Assembly: GCA_963801855.1 (NCBI GenBank)
Contig: CAWDGK010000004.1
Location: 124,001 to 188,000 of the forward strand
Source of the DNA: JACDAN01 sp963801855
GTDB taxonomy: Bacteria; Actinomycetota; Thermoleophilia; Gaiellales; Gaiellaceae
DNA length: 64,000 nucleotides
Direction: 5' to 3'
In this document: one piece after another, positions 52,524 through 60,165 of the stretch
Layout: each line of letters starts with the position of its first letter
How positions within the stretch are numbered: position 1 is the first letter of the stretch
Notes under the pieces: model-generated
The model's input: the letters and a program-made list of their open reading frames with translations, nothing else
Databases searched by the model: none
Told to the model about the DNA's origin: nothing
Program-made: the position numbers and the translations under genes

Positions 52524-54242
52524 ATGGCGAGCAAACGGCCGAGGGCGTGGGGGGTCCTTGCGGCATCGTTATCGGTGCTGGCGCTCTCGGCCATGCTCGC
52601 TTCCGCAGCACCCTCCCAGCCTCAGCAGGTTGCTCAGGCCAAGCCGAACGTGATCGTCCTGATGACGGACGACCAGACGGTCGAGTCCATGCGGGTGATG
52701 TCGAACGTGAACACGCTCCTCGGCGCGCGGGGGACGACCTTCACGAACAACTTCGCGTCGTATCCGCTCTGCTGCCCGTCACGCGCGACCTACCTCACGG
52801 GCCAATACGGCCACAACCACACGATCATGGGCAACGCGCCCCCGACCGGCGGCTACGACAAGCTGGCGCCGACCCACGCGAACTCGCTTCCCGGGTGGCT
52901 TCGGCAGGCCGGCTACCACACGGTTCACGTCGGCAAGTACCTGAACGGCTACGGCCGCGCGCGGCCGACGGAGATTCCGGCGGGCTGGGCCGAGTGGTAC
53001 GGCTCCACCGACCCGTCGACGTACCAGTTCTACAACTACACGCTGAACGAGAACGGCCGGCTCGTGACCTACGGGACCGGCGCCGCGAACTACCAGGCGG
53101 ACGTCTACGGGCGGAAGGCGGTCGACCTGATCCGGCGCCATGCGCCGTCGACGCAGCCGTTCTTCCTCTCGGTGGCGTTCCTGGCTCCGCACAGCGGCGG
53201 GCCGCGTGACGCCGACGACCCGCGGAACCAGGCCACGCCGTCGCCGGCGCCGCGGCACCGGAACCGCTTTGCCTCGGAGCCGCTGCCCGCGCCGCCGTCA
53301 CTGAACGAGGCCGACGTCTCGGACAAGCCGGCGGGGATCCGCAATCGGCCGGTGATCGGGCCTGCACGGATCAACGGAATCCGCGAGAACTATCAGCAGC
53401 GGCTCGAGTCTCTGTTGGCGGTGGACGAGGCGATCCGGGACATCGTCGCCGCGCTGGAAGCCTCGGGCGAGGCGTCCCGGACGCTGATCGTCTTCACTGC
53501 CGACAACGGGTTCTTCCACGGCGAGCATCGGGTGCCGAACGGCAAGGTGCTCGTCTACGAGCCGTCCGTGCGCGTGCCGCTGATCCTCCGAGGCCCTGGA
53601 ATCCCGGCGAACGTCCGGCGGACGAACCTGGCTGCAAATGTCGATCTCGCCGCCACGATCCTCGACGCCGCAAAGGCGCGGCCGGGCCGTCGCCTCGACG
53701 GCCGCTCGCTGCTCCCGTTCGCGCGGGACGGCCTGGTGCGGTCCGGCCGCGACGTCCTGCTGGAGACTCCGGGCTACAGCGCGATCCGCACGCCGCGCCA
53801 CGTCTTCGTTCAGCACTCGACCGGCGAGCAGGAGCTCTACGACCTCGCCGCCGATCCGCACCAGCTGCAGAGCCTGCACGCGGATGCGCGCTTCACCGGG
53901 CTGAAGAACGACCTGGGCGCACGGCTCGCCCGCCTCCGCGCCTGTGCGGGCGACGCCTGTCGGCGCGGAGCCGATCTCCGGCTGACCGCCCGCTACAAGC
54001 GGGGTCGCGCAGGATGCGTGCGCTCGACGGTCGCCCTCCGGGTCGGAGGCTCCGCCGCCTCACGGGTCTCGAGCGTCAGCTTCTACCGCGGCCGGACGAG
54101 GATCAAGAGCGACTCGCGGGCACCCTTCACGGCTTCGATTTCGCCGCGCCGCCTTCGCACTCGGACGCTCGTTCGGGCAGTCGCGACGCTTCGGGACTCG
54201 CGCAGCCAGTCCCTCGATCGAGCACTGCGCGCCTGCTCCTAG
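52524..54242 (+). CDS. Secreted sulfatase
   Basis: 572 residues from ATG 52524, with a possible -10 TTTAAT seven bases before. MASKRPRAWGVLAASLSVLA and a hydrophobic core with SAAP cleavage form a signal peptide. KPNVIVLMTDDQTVESMRVM supplies the metal Asp pair, ASYPLCCPSRATYLTGQYGH has the C-x-P-S-R formylglycine motif, and VGKYLNGYG, FTADNGFFHGEHRVPNGKVL the Lys/Asp-Asn/His active-site elements. The last about 110 residues form an extra beta-rich, Cys-containing domain (ADLRLTARYKRGRAGCVRST). Substrate: a sulfate ester, possibly host or plant/algal glycan; unknown. Confidence 0.88.
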   Translation: MASKRPRAWGVLAASLSVLALSAMLASAAPSQPQQVAQAKPNVIVLMTDDQTVESMRVMSNVNTLLGARGTTFTNNFASYPLCCPSRATYLTGQYGHNHTIMGNAPPTGGYDKLAPTHANSLPGWLRQAGYHTVHVGKYLNGYGRARPTEIPAGWAEWYGSTDPSTYQFYNYTLNENGRLVTYGTGAANYQADVYGRKAVDLIRRHAPSTQPFFLSVAFLAPHSGGPRDADDPRNQATPSPAPRHRNRFASEPLPAPPSLNEADVSDKPAGIRNRPVIGPARINGIRENYQQRLESLLAVDEAIRDIVAALEASGEASRTLIVFTADNGFFHGEHRVPNGKVLVYEPSVRVPLILRGPGIPANVRRTNLAANVDLAATILDAAKARPGRRLDGRSLLPFARDGLVRSGRDVLLETPGYSAIRTPRHVFVQHSTGEQELYDLAADPHQLQSLHADARFTGLKNDLGARLARLRACAGDACRRGADLRLTARYKRGRAGCVRSTVALRVGGSAASRVSSVSFYRGRTRIKSDSRAPFTASISPRRLRTRTLVRAVATLRDSRSQSLDRALRACS

Positions 54243-54268
54243 ACTCAAGCATCGGCCCGCGGAGGCCG

Positions 54269-54520
54269 ATGCAGCACGGGATGAACCACGGCCCGGAGCA
54301 GCTGCACGATGCGATTCAGCTCAGCCAGGAGAACAATGACCGCCTGGACGAATCGGTCCTCGTCGGCTGGGTCGTCGTCGCAGAGTGGGTCGGGCCTGAC
54401 GGCACTCGCACTCTCACTCGCATGAGCGGGACGCCCGGCGGGGCGGTTCCACCCGAATGGCAGACCCGTGGGTACCTCCACGAGGCGCTTTTCGGCAAGT
54501 GGAACAACAGCGAGTCCTGA
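54269..54520 (+). CDS. Small hypothetical protein
   Basis: 83 residues from ATG 54269 behind GGAGG. NHGPEQLHDAIQLSQENNDR then LDESVLVGWVVVAEWVGPDG and EWQTRGYLHEALFGKWNN. It has no signal or membrane segment and looks like a small soluble actinobacterial protein of unknown role. The upstream TAGACT may be its -10. Confidence 0.65.
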   Translation: MQHGMNHGPEQLHDAIQLSQENNDRLDESVLVGWVVVAEWVGPDGTRTLTRMSGTPGGAVPPEWQTRGYLHEALFGKWNNSES

Positions 54521-54565
54521 TTCCCACGATTCTCGGCACTCCGCGCGGGGTAGATCCTGTGGGTG

Positions 54566-55303
54566 ATGGTTCGACTCTCGGCGCTGCTCCTGCTGACTGC
54601 CGTGGCGGTTGCGGCGGCTGCCCCCGCTGAGTCCGCCAGGCGGCCGCCCCGGGGCGTTCAGCAGGCGTTGCTGCAGGAGATTCTCCGCGCCATCCCCGAC
54701 ACCCGGATCACAGGGAAAGTCGGCGCGCCGACGCGAGACTGGGGAGTCAACCGCCACGCCTCGTTCGCTCGCAGCAGCTGGCTCTACTTCAAGCTCCGTC
54801 CGAGGGACGTCGTCGAGCACGTGCAGCAGTCGTGGCAGGCGGACATCGCCGAAGGGCTCCTCGCGGGAATCAGCAAGTCGCGCGGCTGGCGGCCGGTCAC
54901 CGGCTCGAGCATCACCGTCGTCCTGCCCGACGGAAGAGAGCGATTCGACAGCGGGAGCGCTCGCGGCGGCGCGTTCCGGGGCGGCATCGACCATCTCACC
55001 GAGGCCGAAGCCGAGCGGGACCTGCGTGCGTCCGCGGCCAGGGTCGGCGCCGAGGTCGAGACGCTGCGATTTCCACGCCCGCTCGGCCGGCTTGCGGCGG
55101 AGGTCGTCGTCGTCACCGATCGGCCCTCTGCTTTCGCCGATCGATCTCGAGCGAGCGTCTGGGCGATCATCGAGCCGGTCCTGAGCCGGCTGGAAGGCGT
55201 GTACATCGAGGTTCGGGCAAGAGACGGCAGATGGGTTGCGGCCCTCGGGACTTCCACGCGAGGGTTCTCGACCATCTCCACGGTCAACCCGGACTTCCGC
55301 TAG
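54566..55303 (+). CDS. Secreted protein of unknown function
   Basis: 245 residues from ATG 54566 (a GTG lies directly before). MVRLSALLLLTAVAVAAAAP is a signal peptide. The mature part is mainly alpha/beta with segments such as NRHASFARSSWLYFKLRPRD, VVLPDGRERFDSGSARGG and LRASAARVGAEVETLRFPRP. It lacks cysteines and any motif I recognise. It lies immediately before the third Liv importer but is not necessarily linked to it. Confidence 0.7.
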   Translation: MVRLSALLLLTAVAVAAAAPAESARRPPRGVQQALLQEILRAIPDTRITGKVGAPTRDWGVNRHASFARSSWLYFKLRPRDVVEHVQQSWQADIAEGLLAGISKSRGWRPVTGSSITVVLPDGRERFDSGSARGGAFRGGIDHLTEAEAERDLRASAARVGAEVETLRFPRPLGRLAAEVVVVTDRPSAFADRSRASVWAIIEPVLSRLEGVYIEVRARDGRWVAALGTSTRGFSTISTVNPDFR

Positions 55304-55328
55304 CCCACGGCTTAAGGTTGCGCCGGTC

Positions 55329-56846
55329 GTGGCGCTGCTGGAGGTCAAGAACGTGACCCGCCGGTTCGGCGGCATCGTCGCGCTCGACGACGTGTCGTTC
55401 GACGTCGAGGCGGGGCAGATCGCCGGGCTGATCGGACCGAACGGCGCCGGCAAGACGACGCTCTTCAACGTCATCACCCGCGTCTACCGGCCCGACTCCG
55501 GGCAAGTGGTCTTCGACGGCTCGAATCTCCTCAGGACGGCTCCGCACCGGGTGGTGAAGCGCGGCCTGGCGCGCACGTTCCAGAACGTGGAGCTCTTTCC
55601 CGGCATGTCCGTTCTCGACAACGTCCTCGTCGGGACGCACGCGCGCTCGGGCTGGTTCGCCGAGCGGAAGGCGCGCCACCTGGCCCTCGAGTCGCTGGAG
55701 GAGGTAGGCGCCGGCGAGGTGGCCGCCCGGCCGGCCGTCGGTCTTCCCTTCGGAACCTTGAAGCGGGTGGAGCTCGCCAGAGCGCTCGCGGCGCAGCCCC
55801 GGCTCCTGCTGCTCGACGAGCCCGCCGGCGGGCTGAACCACGAGGAGGTCGAGGCCCTCGGCGAGCTGATCCGCAAGATCCGCAAGGACCACGACCTGAC
55901 GATCCTCCTCGTCGAGCACCACATGAGCCTCGTCATGTCGGTGTCCGACCGGGTGCAGGTGCTCGACTTCGGAAAGACGATCGCCGAGGGCACGCCGCAG
56001 GAGGTTCAGAGGAACCCCGCCGTGATCGAGGCCTACCTGGGGGAGGTGCCCGGAATCGCCGACCTCCTCCAGCTGACGGGCGTCGAGGCCCGCTACGGGC
56101 CCGTCCAGGCGCTCCACGGGATCTCGCTGAGCGTCGGCGACGGCGAGATGGTCGCCGTCCTCGGGCCGAACGGAGCCGGCAAGACGACCACGCTTCGCGC
56201 CGTCTCGGGCACCGTCGCCCGCCGCGGAGAGGTCACGTACGACGGGAAACGGCTCCCCCGCTCGCCCGAGCGGACCGCCCGGCTCGGAATCGCGCATGTG
56301 CCAGAGGGACGCGGAACCTTCTCCGAGCTGACCGTGCTCGAGAACCTTCGCCTGGGCGGATACACACGTCGAAACGGAACGGGCGACGACCTCGAGCGCG
56401 TCTACGGCTTCTTCCCCTGGATGCGCGAGCGGACCGACCAGCAGGCGGGAACCCTGAGCGGCGGCGAGCAGCAGATGCTCGCCCTCGCACGGGCGCTGAT
56501 GGGCCGGCCGCGCTTGCTCCTCCTGGACGAGCCGTCACTCGGCCTCGCGCCGATGGTCGTCCGCGAGATCTTCGGGATCGTGCGGCGGCTGAACGAGGAG
56601 GAGAAGCTCAGTGTCCTCGTCGTCGAGCAGAATGCCGCGGTCGCGCTCGAGTCCTCCAGCCGGGCCTACGTGCTCGAAGCGGGCAGGGTCGTCCTCGAGG
56701 GGCCGAGTCGCCCGAAACGAGGACGTCGCGATAACCGGCAAATCCGCTCCAGGCGGAACGCTCCGGCTTCTGAGCGCGCGTACCTCGCGGTCGCACCCTC
56801 CGTGGGAACCGGACTGCTCGCGCGTGACTCGGGTCGGAGCCACTGA
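55329..56846 (+). CDS. Liv-type ABC ATPase pair LivG-LivF in one reading frame, system 3
   Basis: About 505 residues from GTG 55329. Domain 1 (1-245) is LivG: IGPNGAGKTTLFNVITRVYR, GLARTFQNVELFPGMSVLDN, LPFGTLKRVELARALAAQP, LLLLDEPAGGLNHEEVE, LLVEHHMSLVMSVSDRVQVL. Domain 2 (from about 250) is LivF: VLGPNGAGKTTTLRAVSGTV, LSGGEQQMLALARALMGRPR, LLLLDEPSLGLAPMVVREIF. The linker EAYLGEVPGIADLLQLTGVE joins them without a stop. A natural fusion and a one-base error in the GGGGG run at about 56040 are both possible; GTG 56047 could start livF. The last 45 residues (after VVLEGPS, about 56700) look shifted. The stop overlaps livH. Confidence 0.85.
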   Translation: MALLEVKNVTRRFGGIVALDDVSFDVEAGQIAGLIGPNGAGKTTLFNVITRVYRPDSGQVVFDGSNLLRTAPHRVVKRGLARTFQNVELFPGMSVLDNVLVGTHARSGWFAERKARHLALESLEEVGAGEVAARPAVGLPFGTLKRVELARALAAQPRLLLLDEPAGGLNHEEVEALGELIRKIRKDHDLTILLVEHHMSLVMSVSDRVQVLDFGKTIAEGTPQEVQRNPAVIEAYLGEVPGIADLLQLTGVEARYGPVQALHGISLSVGDGEMVAVLGPNGAGKTTTLRAVSGTVARRGEVTYDGKRLPRSPERTARLGIAHVPEGRGTFSELTVLENLRLGGYTRRNGTGDDLERVYGFFPWMRERTDQQAGTLSGGEQQMLALARALMGRPRLLLLDEPSLGLAPMVVREIFGIVRRLNEEEKLSVLVVEQNAAVALESSSRAYVLEAGRVVLEGPSRPKRGRRDNRQIRSRRNAPASERAYLAVAPSVGTGLLARDSGRSH

Positions 56847-57760
56847 TGGCCGAGCTCATGCAACAGGTCGTGATCGGCCTTGCGTCCGGCTCGATCTTCG
56901 CCCTCCTGGCGCTCGCCCTCGTCCTGATCCATCGCGCGACCGGCGTCATCAACTTCGCGCAGGGCGAGATGGCGATGTTCTCTGCGTACATCGCCTGGCA
57001 GCTCGTTCAGTGGGGAGTTCCCTACTGGCTCGCCTTCGCGGCCACGATCGTCCTCTCGTTCCTCGGCGGAATGGCGTTGCAACGCGTCGTGATCCGTCCG
57101 GTGGAGAGCGCGCCGGTGCTGACGGTCGTGATCGTCACGCTCGGGTTGCTGCTGATCTTCAACGGGCTTGCGACCTGGCTCTGGTCGGGAGAGGTGCGCA
57201 CCTTCCCGCCGAACCGGCCGTTCCCGACCAGGACGTTCGACATCGGGGGTGTCGTGATCAACGTTCAGGACATCGGGATCGTCCTCGTCACGCTCGGGCT
57301 CGTCGCGGCGCTCTGGGCGTTCTTCCGGTTCACGCGGGCAGGTCTCGCCCTTCGCGCCGCCGCGCTCTATCCCGACTCGAGCCGGCTGGTCGGCATCCGC
57401 GTCGGCTGGATGCTGGGCGTGGGGTGGGGCCTCGCGGCCGCCCTCGGCGCGGTGAGCGGGATGTTCACGGCAGCCGCCTTCCCGCCGCTCGAGCCGACGA
57501 TGATGCAGGCCGTCCTCATCTACGCCTTCGCGGCAGCGGTGCTCGGCGGGATCGACAGCCCGGCCGGAGCGATCGTCGGGGGCCTCACCCTCGGCGTCTT
57601 CCTGAACCTGGTCGGGACGTACGCCGAGGATCTGATGGATCTCGGCTTCCCGGTGAACCTCGAAGGGCTCCGTCTGCCGGTTGCCTTCGTCTTCATCCTC
57701 GTCGTCCTGCTCGCGCGCCCGCAGGGCCTCTTCGGGCGCGCGTCCGCGAGGCGCGTGTGA
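56846..57760 (+). CDS. livH: Liv-type ABC permease LivH, system 3
   Basis: 304 residues, intact, from ATG 56846. QQVVIGLASGSIFALLALAL and HRATGVINFAQGEMAMFSAY are the N-terminal signatures. FTRAGLALRAAALYPDSSRL is the ATPase-contact loop; AAAVLGGIDSPAGAIVGGLT and RPQGLFGRASARR close the protein. Eight helices. The stop overlaps the GTG start of livM. Confidence 0.92.
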   Translation: MAELMQQVVIGLASGSIFALLALALVLIHRATGVINFAQGEMAMFSAYIAWQLVQWGVPYWLAFAATIVLSFLGGMALQRVVIRPVESAPVLTVVIVTLGLLLIFNGLATWLWSGEVRTFPPNRPFPTRTFDIGGVVINVQDIGIVLVTLGLVAALWAFFRFTRAGLALRAAALYPDSSRLVGIRVGWMLGVGWGLAAALGAVSGMFTAAAFPPLEPTMMQAVLIYAFAAAVLGGIDSPAGAIVGGLTLGVFLNLVGTYAEDLMDLGFPVNLEGLRLPVAFVFILVVLLARPQGLFGRASARRV

Positions 57761-58869
57761 GCACCGGTCGCAAAGCGTTGCTGGTTCGACTTGCGCGGGT
57801 CCTCGGGGTGATCGCGTTCGTCGTTCTGATCGCGATCCTTCCGCGTTTTCTGAGCGACTTCCGGGCCTCCGAGATGGCGCGCGTCGGAATCTTCTTCATC
57901 GCGCTCGTGGGGCTCAACATCCTCACCGGCTACACCGGCCAGATCTCGCTCGGCCACGGCGCGTTCATGGCGGTCGGCGGTTATACGAGCGCGCTCCTCA
58001 TCGCCGGCCGGCCGGGTCTCGAGCTGGGGCAGCTCGAAGCGCCGGGCTGGCTGCCCGTCGGGGACGGAATGAAGGACATCTGGACGATCCCGATCGCCGC
58101 ACTCGTCGCCGGGGCGCTTGGCGCCCTCATCGGGCTGCCTGCGACCCGGCTCCATGGCCTGTACCTGGCGCTCGCCACCTTCGCGCTCGCCGTCTCGATC
58201 CCGATCCTGCTCAGGGAGCCTGAAACGCTGACGGGCGGGACGAACGGGCTCAACCTCTTCGGGACGACGGAGGACCGGCTCACGGGCGCACTCGACAACA
58301 CCGTCCACATCCCCGTGCTCGACAAGGACATGACGTTCAACGACTGGACGTACTACCTCGCCTGGACCGTCGGGCTGATCGGACTGGCGGTCGCGTGGCT
58401 GATCCTGCGCGGCCGCACCGGAAGGGCGTTCAAGGCGATCCGCGACAGCGAGGTGGCGGCCACGTCGTCCGGCGTCAGCCTCGCCTCCTACAAGACGCTC
58501 GCGTTCGCGATCAGCGCTGCGTACGCGGGGGCGGCGGGCGCGCTACTCACGATCGTCTCGACCATCGTCACTCCCGGCAGCTTCCCGGTCTTCCTGTCGA
58601 TCCAGCTCCTGATCGGCGTGGTGATCGCCGGGCTCGGGTCGCTCGTCGGGCTCGTGTTCGGCGCGCTCTTCATCTACTACCTGCCGGTCGGGATCCAGGA
58701 GCTCGCCGAGGTCGGCTCACTCCCGAACGGGCTGCAGGATGCGGCGAAGTCTCCCGGCATGCCGTCCGTCATCTACGGCGTCGTGCTGATCCTCGTCATG
58801 TTCCTGCTCCCCCGCGGAGCCGCAGGATTCCTACAGAAGGTTCTCAATCCGCTAACAAAGCGGTTATAG
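57757..58869 (+). CDS. livM: Liv-type ABC permease LivM, system 3
   Basis: 370 residues, intact, from GTG 57757 (GTGA overlap with livH). GLNILTGYTGQISLGHGAFM is the LivM hallmark, RGRTGRAFKAIRDSEVAATS the ATPase-contact loop, and LIGVVIAGLGSLVGLVFGAL plus LLPRGAAGFL the C-terminal end. A loop with DRLTGALDNTVHIPVLDKDM is inserted between helices. A small hairpin (58849-58863) and a TAGGAT element (58867-58872) at its 3' end precede livK. Confidence 0.92.
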   Translation: MSTGRKALLVRLARVLGVIAFVVLIAILPRFLSDFRASEMARVGIFFIALVGLNILTGYTGQISLGHGAFMAVGGYTSALLIAGRPGLELGQLEAPGWLPVGDGMKDIWTIPIAALVAGALGALIGLPATRLHGLYLALATFALAVSIPILLREPETLTGGTNGLNLFGTTEDRLTGALDNTVHIPVLDKDMTFNDWTYYLAWTVGLIGLAVAWLILRGRTGRAFKAIRDSEVAATSSGVSLASYKTLAFAISAAYAGAAGALLTIVSTIVTPGSFPVFLSIQLLIGVVIAGLGSLVGLVFGALFIYYLPVGIQELAEVGSLPNGLQDAAKSPGMPSVIYGVVLILVMFLLPRGAAGFLQKVLNPLTKRL

Positions 58870-58872
58870 GAT
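58849..58872 (+). promoter_or_regulatory. Hairpin and -10-like element at the livM/livK junction, system 3
   Basis: A 5-bp stem (58849-58853 with 58859-58863) overlaps the livM end, followed by TAGGAT (58867-58872) 15 bases before the livK ATG at 58888. An internal promoter for livK would let the binding protein be made in excess. Confidence 0.35.
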
Positions 58873-58887
58873 CGTCTCGGAGCAGGG

Positions 58888-60129
58888 ATGCGGAGGACGT
58901 CCATACTCATCGGGGTCTTGGTTGCAGCGTTCGCGCTGGCGCTTCCCGCTGCGCATGGTCGCCAGACGGCCGACCCGGGAGTCACGGGCAACTCGATCCT
59001 GATCGGCGGCACGACGCCGCTTTCCGGCGTGGCCTCGGCCTATGCCTCGGTCGCCCGCGGCGCGGAGGCGTACTTCAAGTACGTGAACGCGCGCGGCGGC
59101 GTGAACGGCCGGAAGATCACCTACAAGTACCTCGACGACCAGTACAACCCGTCGATCACCGTCCAGCAGACGCGGCAACTCGTTCAGCAGGACCGGGTGT
59201 TCGCGGTCTTCAACAGCCTCGGCACCGAGCACAACCTGGCGATCCGCGACTACCTGAACTCCGTTCGCGTGCCGCAGATCTTCGCCGCGACCGGGGCGCG
59301 AACGTTCGGCGCGGACTTCCGCAAGTACCCGTGGACGATCGGGTACCAGCCGAGCTACACCGGTGAGGCGACGATCTACGGCCGCTGGATCCAGAAGAAC
59401 CGCAAGGCCGCCAGGATCGCGATCCTCTACCAGAACGACGACTACGGGAAAGAGCTGATCGCCGGGCTCCGCCGAGGTCTCGGCCCGATGAAGAACCGGA
59501 TCATCGCGACGCAGGCCTACGAGGTGACGGCGACGGATATCCAGTCGCAGGTCGCGCGGCTCAAGGCATCGGGCGCCAACACGTTCATGATCTTCGGGAC
59601 GCCGCGGTACTCCGTGCAGTCGTTCATCTACGCGAACCGGCTCGGCTGGAAGCCGCAGATCTTCGTCAACTCGGTCGCGAGCGCGTCGAACCTCATGGAG
59701 ATCGCGTCCGACGCCGGGAACAACAAACGCGTGAACGGGACGATCTCGATCCAGTTCCTGAAGGATCCGACCGACTCGACGCGCTGGGCGGGCGACGCCG
59801 GGATGAAGCTCTACCGGCAGGTCATGAAGAAGTACCTGCCCCGAGGGAACGCCAACGACGTCTTCCACGTCTATTCGATGGCGTCTGCGTTCAGCTTCGT
59901 GGAGGCTCTGCGGAAGGCGGGGCGGAACCCGACGCGCGCCGGCGTCATGGCTGCACTCGCGAGCATGAACTCGAAGAAGAACCCGTTCCTGATTCCGGGC
60001 GTCACGATCAAGACCGGGCGCCTCGACCGCTTCCCGATCGACCAGGTGCAGCTGACGCGGTGGACGGTGGACCGTAGGGGCAATGGTCGCTGGGTTCGGT
60101 TCGGCGCCTTGCAGCGCACCGCGAGCTAG
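58888..60129 (+). CDS. livK: Liv-type ABC substrate-binding protein, system 3
   Basis: 413 residues, intact, from ATG 58888 behind GGAG. MRRTSILIGVLVAAFALALP is a signal peptide. ILIGGTTPLSGVASAYASVA and AYFKYVNARGGVNGRKITYK then YLDDQYNPSITVQQTRQLVQ are the classical Leu/Ile/Val-binding segments; FNSLGTEHNLAIRDYLNSVR, ILYQNDDYGKELIAGLRRGL and FHVYSMASAFSFVEALRKAG follow. Together with the upstream LivGF, H, M it forms the third importer of the window; ligand likely a branched or aromatic amino acid. Confidence 0.92.
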   Translation: MRRTSILIGVLVAAFALALPAAHGRQTADPGVTGNSILIGGTTPLSGVASAYASVARGAEAYFKYVNARGGVNGRKITYKYLDDQYNPSITVQQTRQLVQQDRVFAVFNSLGTEHNLAIRDYLNSVRVPQIFAATGARTFGADFRKYPWTIGYQPSYTGEATIYGRWIQKNRKAARIAILYQNDDYGKELIAGLRRGLGPMKNRIIATQAYEVTATDIQSQVARLKASGANTFMIFGTPRYSVQSFIYANRLGWKPQIFVNSVASASNLMEIASDAGNNKRVNGTISIQFLKDPTDSTRWAGDAGMKLYRQVMKKYLPRGNANDVFHVYSMASAFSFVEALRKAGRNPTRAGVMAALASMNSKKNPFLIPGVTIKTGRLDRFPIDQVQLTRWTVDRRGNGRWVRFGALQRTAS

Positions 60130-60153
60130 CTACTAAACGCTACGCGTCCTAGT

Positions 60154-60159
60154 TACGCT
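60154..60159 (+). promoter_or_regulatory. -10 element (TACGCT) of fbiC, leaderless geometry
   Basis: TACGCT ends six bases before ATG 60166. Confidence 0.45.
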
Positions 60160-60165
60160 CACGCA

